Shown here in pieces: positions 33,432 to 35,624 of a stretch of 35,624 nucleotides of DNA. Within the stretch, counting starts at the first letter, position 1. Every line of letters starts with the position of its first letter. The DNA is from Bacteroidota bacterium. Lineage in GTDB: Bacteria > Bacteroidota > Bacteroidia > Bacteroidales > UBA7960. Both the position numbers and the translations under genes were made by a program. The stretch lies in the NCBI GenBank assembly GCA_007694165.1, contig RECE01000255.1:1-35624 (forward strand). Reading direction: 5' to 3'. Below the pieces are notes generated by a model. That model was not told where the DNA came from. It did not search any database and saw nothing but the letters and a program-made list of their open reading frames with translations.

Positions 33432-33794
33432 ATGAGTAAGAAAACATTAGTGCTGGGAGCAAGTCCCACTCCTGTGAGGTATGCTTACAAAGCAGTAAAA
33501 AGACTCCTTTCCTACGGACATGAGGTAGTAGCGATAGGTAAAGTGGAAGCTGAAATTGATTCGGTGAAAATTATCAAAGAGAAGATTGATATACCTGATC
33601 TTCATACTGTAACCATGTACCTGAACTCCGAAAAACAAGAACCCTATCTGGATTATATCATAGAGCTCAAGCCCAAAAGAATCATTTTTAATCCCGGAAG
33701 CTTCAATTCCAAACTTGAAAAACTTGCCAGGACTGCCGGTATCGAAGTTTTAGAGGACTGCACGCTTGTTATGCTCGATACCGATGATTATTAA
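33432..33794 (+). CDS. CoA-binding (YccU-type Rossmann) domain protein
   Basis: 120 residues, one domain. The start KTLVLGASPTPVRYAYKAVKRLLSYGHEV is the CoA_binding_2 Rossmann motif (GASPxPxRYAYKA), and the end IIFNPGSFNSKLEKLARTAGIEVLEDCTLVML is the conserved second half. E. coli YccU is a relative. Known members bind CoA and resemble the small domain of succinyl-CoA synthetase; their cellular job is unknown. The domain is complete and stands alone. The gene seems to be expressed from its own promoter, despite lying just 20 bases after the OsmC gene. Confidence 0.92.
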   Translation: MSKKTLVLGASPTPVRYAYKAVKRLLSYGHEVVAIGKVEAEIDSVKIIKEKIDIPDLHTVTMYLNSEKQEPYLDYIIELKPKRIIFNPGSFNSKLEKLARTAGIEVLEDCTLVMLDTDDY

Positions 33795-33839
33795 TCTAAA
33801 GGGTTTTTTCCCGCTAAATTTATAAAAACACCAATAACA

Positions 33840-35021
33840 ATGGAAACAAAAAACTTAGGCTTCGACACCAAACTCATTCATGCCGGAGCATTTGAAGACC
33901 AGTTTGGTAGTGCTACGGTTCCGATTTACCAAACATCAACTTTCAGATTTAAAAATGCAGATCATGGCGCAGCCTGCTTTGCCGGTGAAGATGATGGCTA
34001 TATCTATACACGTATCAACAACCCCACCATCGATTCTCTTGAGAACCTGGTGGCAGAGCTTGAAAACGGTTATCGTGGGGTAGCCTGCAGCTCGGGTATG
34101 GGAGCCGTCAATACCATTTATATGGCATTGCTGGGGCAGGGAGCCCACATGATTAGTACTGCAGCTGTTTATGGTCCTTCACGCGTGGTAATGGAAAAGC
34201 ATTATTCACGCTTTGGAGTGGAAGCTACCTACCTGGACACCTGCGAGCCGGAAAACATCAGAAAAGCCATCAGGCCTGACACCAAAATGATTTTTATTGA
34301 AACTCCCGCTAATCCTACAATGGATATTACAGACCTTGAGGCGGTTGTGAAAATAGCCAAAGAGCATAATTTGATTACCGTTTGTGACAATACCTTCAGC
34401 AGTCCCTACCTTCAAAAACCGCTGGACTTTGGGTTTGATGTTGTTTTCCATTCCATCACCAAGTTTTTAAACGGACATGCAGATATCGTGGGAGGTATTA
34501 TTGTAACCCGGGAAAAAGAATTGTATGATATATTGCGCCCCATGATGGTTATCCTGGGCTGCAACATGGATCCTCATCAGGCATATTTGGTTATCAGGGG
34601 GTTGAAAACGCTTTCCATAAGAATGGACAGATCTCAGGAAAATGCCATGAAAGTGGCTGACTACCTTGAAAAACATCCCAAAGTAAAATGGGTACGATAT
34701 CCCGGTTTAAAATCGCACCCTCAATACGAACTTGCCCAAAAGCAAATGGATGGCCCCGGTGGTATGATAAGTTTTGAGCTAAAGGGGGGGCTGGAAGCAG
34801 GAAAAGTGCTGATGAATTCAGTTAAACTTGCTATGCTTGCCGTTTCGCTGGGAGGGGTAGAAACCTTGATTCAGCATCCGGCCTCTATGACCCATTCCAA
34901 AATGGACAAGCAGTCCCGCGTAAATTCAGGTATCACCGATGGATTGGTGAGGTTCTCGGTTGGAATAGAGAATATTGAGGACATCCTCAACGACCTGGAT
35001 CAAGGGTTGGCTCAAATCTAA
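33840..35021 (+). CDS. Cys/Met-metabolism PLP-dependent lyase (methionine gamma-lyase-like)
   Basis: 393 residues, normal for the gamma-family of PLP enzymes. The PLP lysine is Lys208 (HSITKFLNGHAD). Tyr111 (AVYGPS) matches the active-site Tyr114 of Pseudomonas methionine gamma-lyase. The N-terminal YIYTRINNPT and TVPIYQTSTF motifs bind the cofactor phosphate of the neighbouring subunit, and SLGGVETLIQHPASMTH lies near the C-terminus. Position 113, where Met gamma-lyase has Cys116 (YGCT), is Pro here. Possible reactions are gamma-elimination of methionine or homocysteine, cystathionine gamma-lyase/synthase, or O-acetylhomoserine sulfhydrylation; sequence alone does not decide. It is isolated from other sulfur genes. 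No SAM riboswitch was seen upstream. Confidence 0.88.
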   Translation: METKNLGFDTKLIHAGAFEDQFGSATVPIYQTSTFRFKNADHGAACFAGEDDGYIYTRINNPTIDSLENLVAELENGYRGVACSSGMGAVNTIYMALLGQGAHMISTAAVYGPSRVVMEKHYSRFGVEATYLDTCEPENIRKAIRPDTKMIFIETPANPTMDITDLEAVVKIAKEHNLITVCDNTFSSPYLQKPLDFGFDVVFHSITKFLNGHADIVGGIIVTREKELYDILRPMMVILGCNMDPHQAYLVIRGLKTLSIRMDRSQENAMKVADYLEKHPKVKWVRYPGLKSHPQYELAQKQMDGPGGMISFELKGGLEAGKVLMNSVKLAMLAVSLGGVETLIQHPASMTHSKMDKQSRVNSGITDGLVRFSVGIENIEDILNDLDQGLAQI

Positions 35022-35076
35022 TCCCATGGGGCATTTAGTCTCAGATTTGCTGAAAATCTGCCTACTGCATTGAAAT

Positions 35077-35092
35077 TATATTTGTACTTTTG
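35077..35092 (+). promoter_or_regulatory. Two abutting -7 elements upstream of the acidic protein gene
   Basis: TATATTTG (35077-35084) and TACTTTTG (35085-35092) each fit TAnnTTTG and lie back to back. The leader to the ATG at 35213 would be about 115-125 bases. A TTTG at 35046-35049 is too far upstream for either. Confidence 0.45.
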
Positions 35093-35212
35093 TGCTCATT
35101 TTTATTTAAACAATAAGGTAAATTTGATCTGGCAGCTAAAACAGCCATGATAAAGTAATTTGCCATGTATTCTTCCTTAACAATTAGTTAATAACTTTTA
35201 ATTTTTACTTTG

Positions 35213-35624
35213 ATGGAAAACCAAGAGCTGCTTAACCCCGAATCTGATAAAAATAAAAAGACAGAAGGGGTAGAGAATCTGAATCCGGAACAAGAACAGC
35301 ATAACCCGGAAGAAGTTGAAAACCAGAAATCTAAGGCTACAGAGAATGAACCTGCTGCTGAACCTGCTGCTACCGAAAACAAAAAAGATGAGGAAACTCC
35401 GGAAGTTGAAGAAGAAAAAGATGCTTCAGAAAACGAAGTAGTTGCTGATGAAAGTCCGGTGGTTGCTCAGGAACCAAAGAAGGATGAAGAAGAAAAAGAG
35501 GCTTCAGAAAACGAAGTAGTTGCTGATGAAAGTCCGGTGGTTGCTCAGGAATCCAAGGAGGTTGAACCTGAAAAAACAGCCGAAAAAGAAGAGCCTGACG
35601 CAGCGGTAATCCAGGTCGAAGACA
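35213..35624 (+). CDS. N-terminal part of an acidic, repetitive protein (runs off the window)
   Basis: Open from the ATG at 35213 through the last base, 137 codons with no stop. The sequence is extremely rich in Glu, Lys, Ala, Asn and Pro (MENQELLNPESDKNKK ...), has no hydrophobic segment, and is probably disordered. Residues about 66-113 contain a 26-residue unit repeated twice (EEKDASENEVVADESPVVAQE, then EEKEASENEVVADESPVVAQE). The start and composition resemble the acidic N-terminal extensions of Bacteroidota DUF349 proteins, but the DUF349 part would lie outside the window, so this is a guess. It has its own long intergenic leader. Confidence 0.8.
   Translation, partial: MENQELLNPESDKNKKTEGVENLNPEQEQHNPEEVENQKSKATENEPAAEPAATENKKDEETPEVEEEKDASENEVVADESPVVAQEPKKDEEEKEASENEVVADESPVVAQESKEVEPEKTAEKEEPDAAVIQVED
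35407..35551 (+). repeat. In-frame tandem repeat, period 78 bases
   Basis: 35407-35473 and 35485-35551 (67 bases each) are identical except T/G at 35422/35500. The 78-base period equals 26 codons, so the repeat keeps the frame. Near identity at the DNA level indicates a recent duplication or slippage. Confidence 0.9.

Noticed and set aside
33795-33839. SAM riboswitch before the sulfur amino acid enzyme
   Set aside because: Only 45 bases separate the gene from its neighbour and they show no conserved riboswitch elements; TAAATTTA there is also one base from the -7 consensus.
35042-35060. Possible terminator after the Met gamma-lyase-like gene
   Set aside because: CAGATTT/AAATCTG gives a 7-pair hairpin with a 5-base loop, but it is AT-rich and is not followed by a T run.
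1-35624. CRISPR array, tRNA, rRNA, integrase, phage or conjugation genes
   Set aside because: No spaced direct repeats, cloverleaf-like segments or mobility genes were seen on either strand. The only repeats are the palindrome cluster and the 78-base tandem repeat.

Overview
The window looks like chromosomal DNA of a Bacteroidota bacterium, probably of the Bacteroidales/Marinilabiliales type. Four things point there: a Por-type (type IX secretion) C-terminal sorting domain on the protein at 11693-14266; a FeoA-FeoB fusion with a Cys-rich companion; the gene order hpt-adk-obgE; and many copies of the Bacteroidota sigma -7 element TAnnTTTG just upstream of starts, with few recognisable Shine-Dalgarno sites. 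No rRNA, tRNA, CRISPR array, phage or IS gene was seen. The window starts at the stop of a toxin gene and ends inside an acidic, repetitive reading frame.

Layout. 1-600: PemK/MazF-like toxin-antitoxin pair. 855-4469: secreted tricorn-like protease, tail-to-tail with a YfcE-like phosphoesterase. 4523-4790: a cluster of GC-rich palindromic (REP-like) repeats. 4891-7785: hpt-adk-obgE-PAP2, probably one operon, followed by a convergent FMN-binding PNPOx-like protein. 8488-9237: an orphan ParA ATPase. 9246-21431: a signalling block with three large hybrid histidine kinases (a cytoplasmic SnoaL-PAS kinase, a REC-PAS-kinase-REC-HPt protein, and a giant ABC-binding-domain/5xPAS kinase) around one secreted glycoside-hydrolase-like protein. 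21562-23487: RecQ. 23595-25613: an ankyrin-repeat/putative beta-barrel protein and a lipoprotein. 25630-28377: ferrous iron uptake (FeoAB plus Cys-rich protein) with a Fur-like box upstream. 28779-35021: housekeeping and metabolic genes (dxs, zupT-like, DUF1573, 4HBT thioesterase, OsmC, CoA-binding protein, Met gamma-lyase-like enzyme). 35213-end: start of an acidic repetitive protein.

How the genes relate. The two kinases at 14276-21431 are transcribed together and end in the same type of REC-HPt output. The upstream one has an intact HPt histidine, while the downstream one has Asn at that position, so the pair may share one phosphotransfer site. No DNA-binding response regulator is encoded in the window, so the outputs must be elsewhere. 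The remaining genes are mostly single-gene or short transcription units. The best candidates for something not yet described are the HPt-degenerate kinase pair, the ankyrin/outer-membrane fusion, the secreted glycosidase-like protein with an atypical acid/base motif, and the palindrome cluster.
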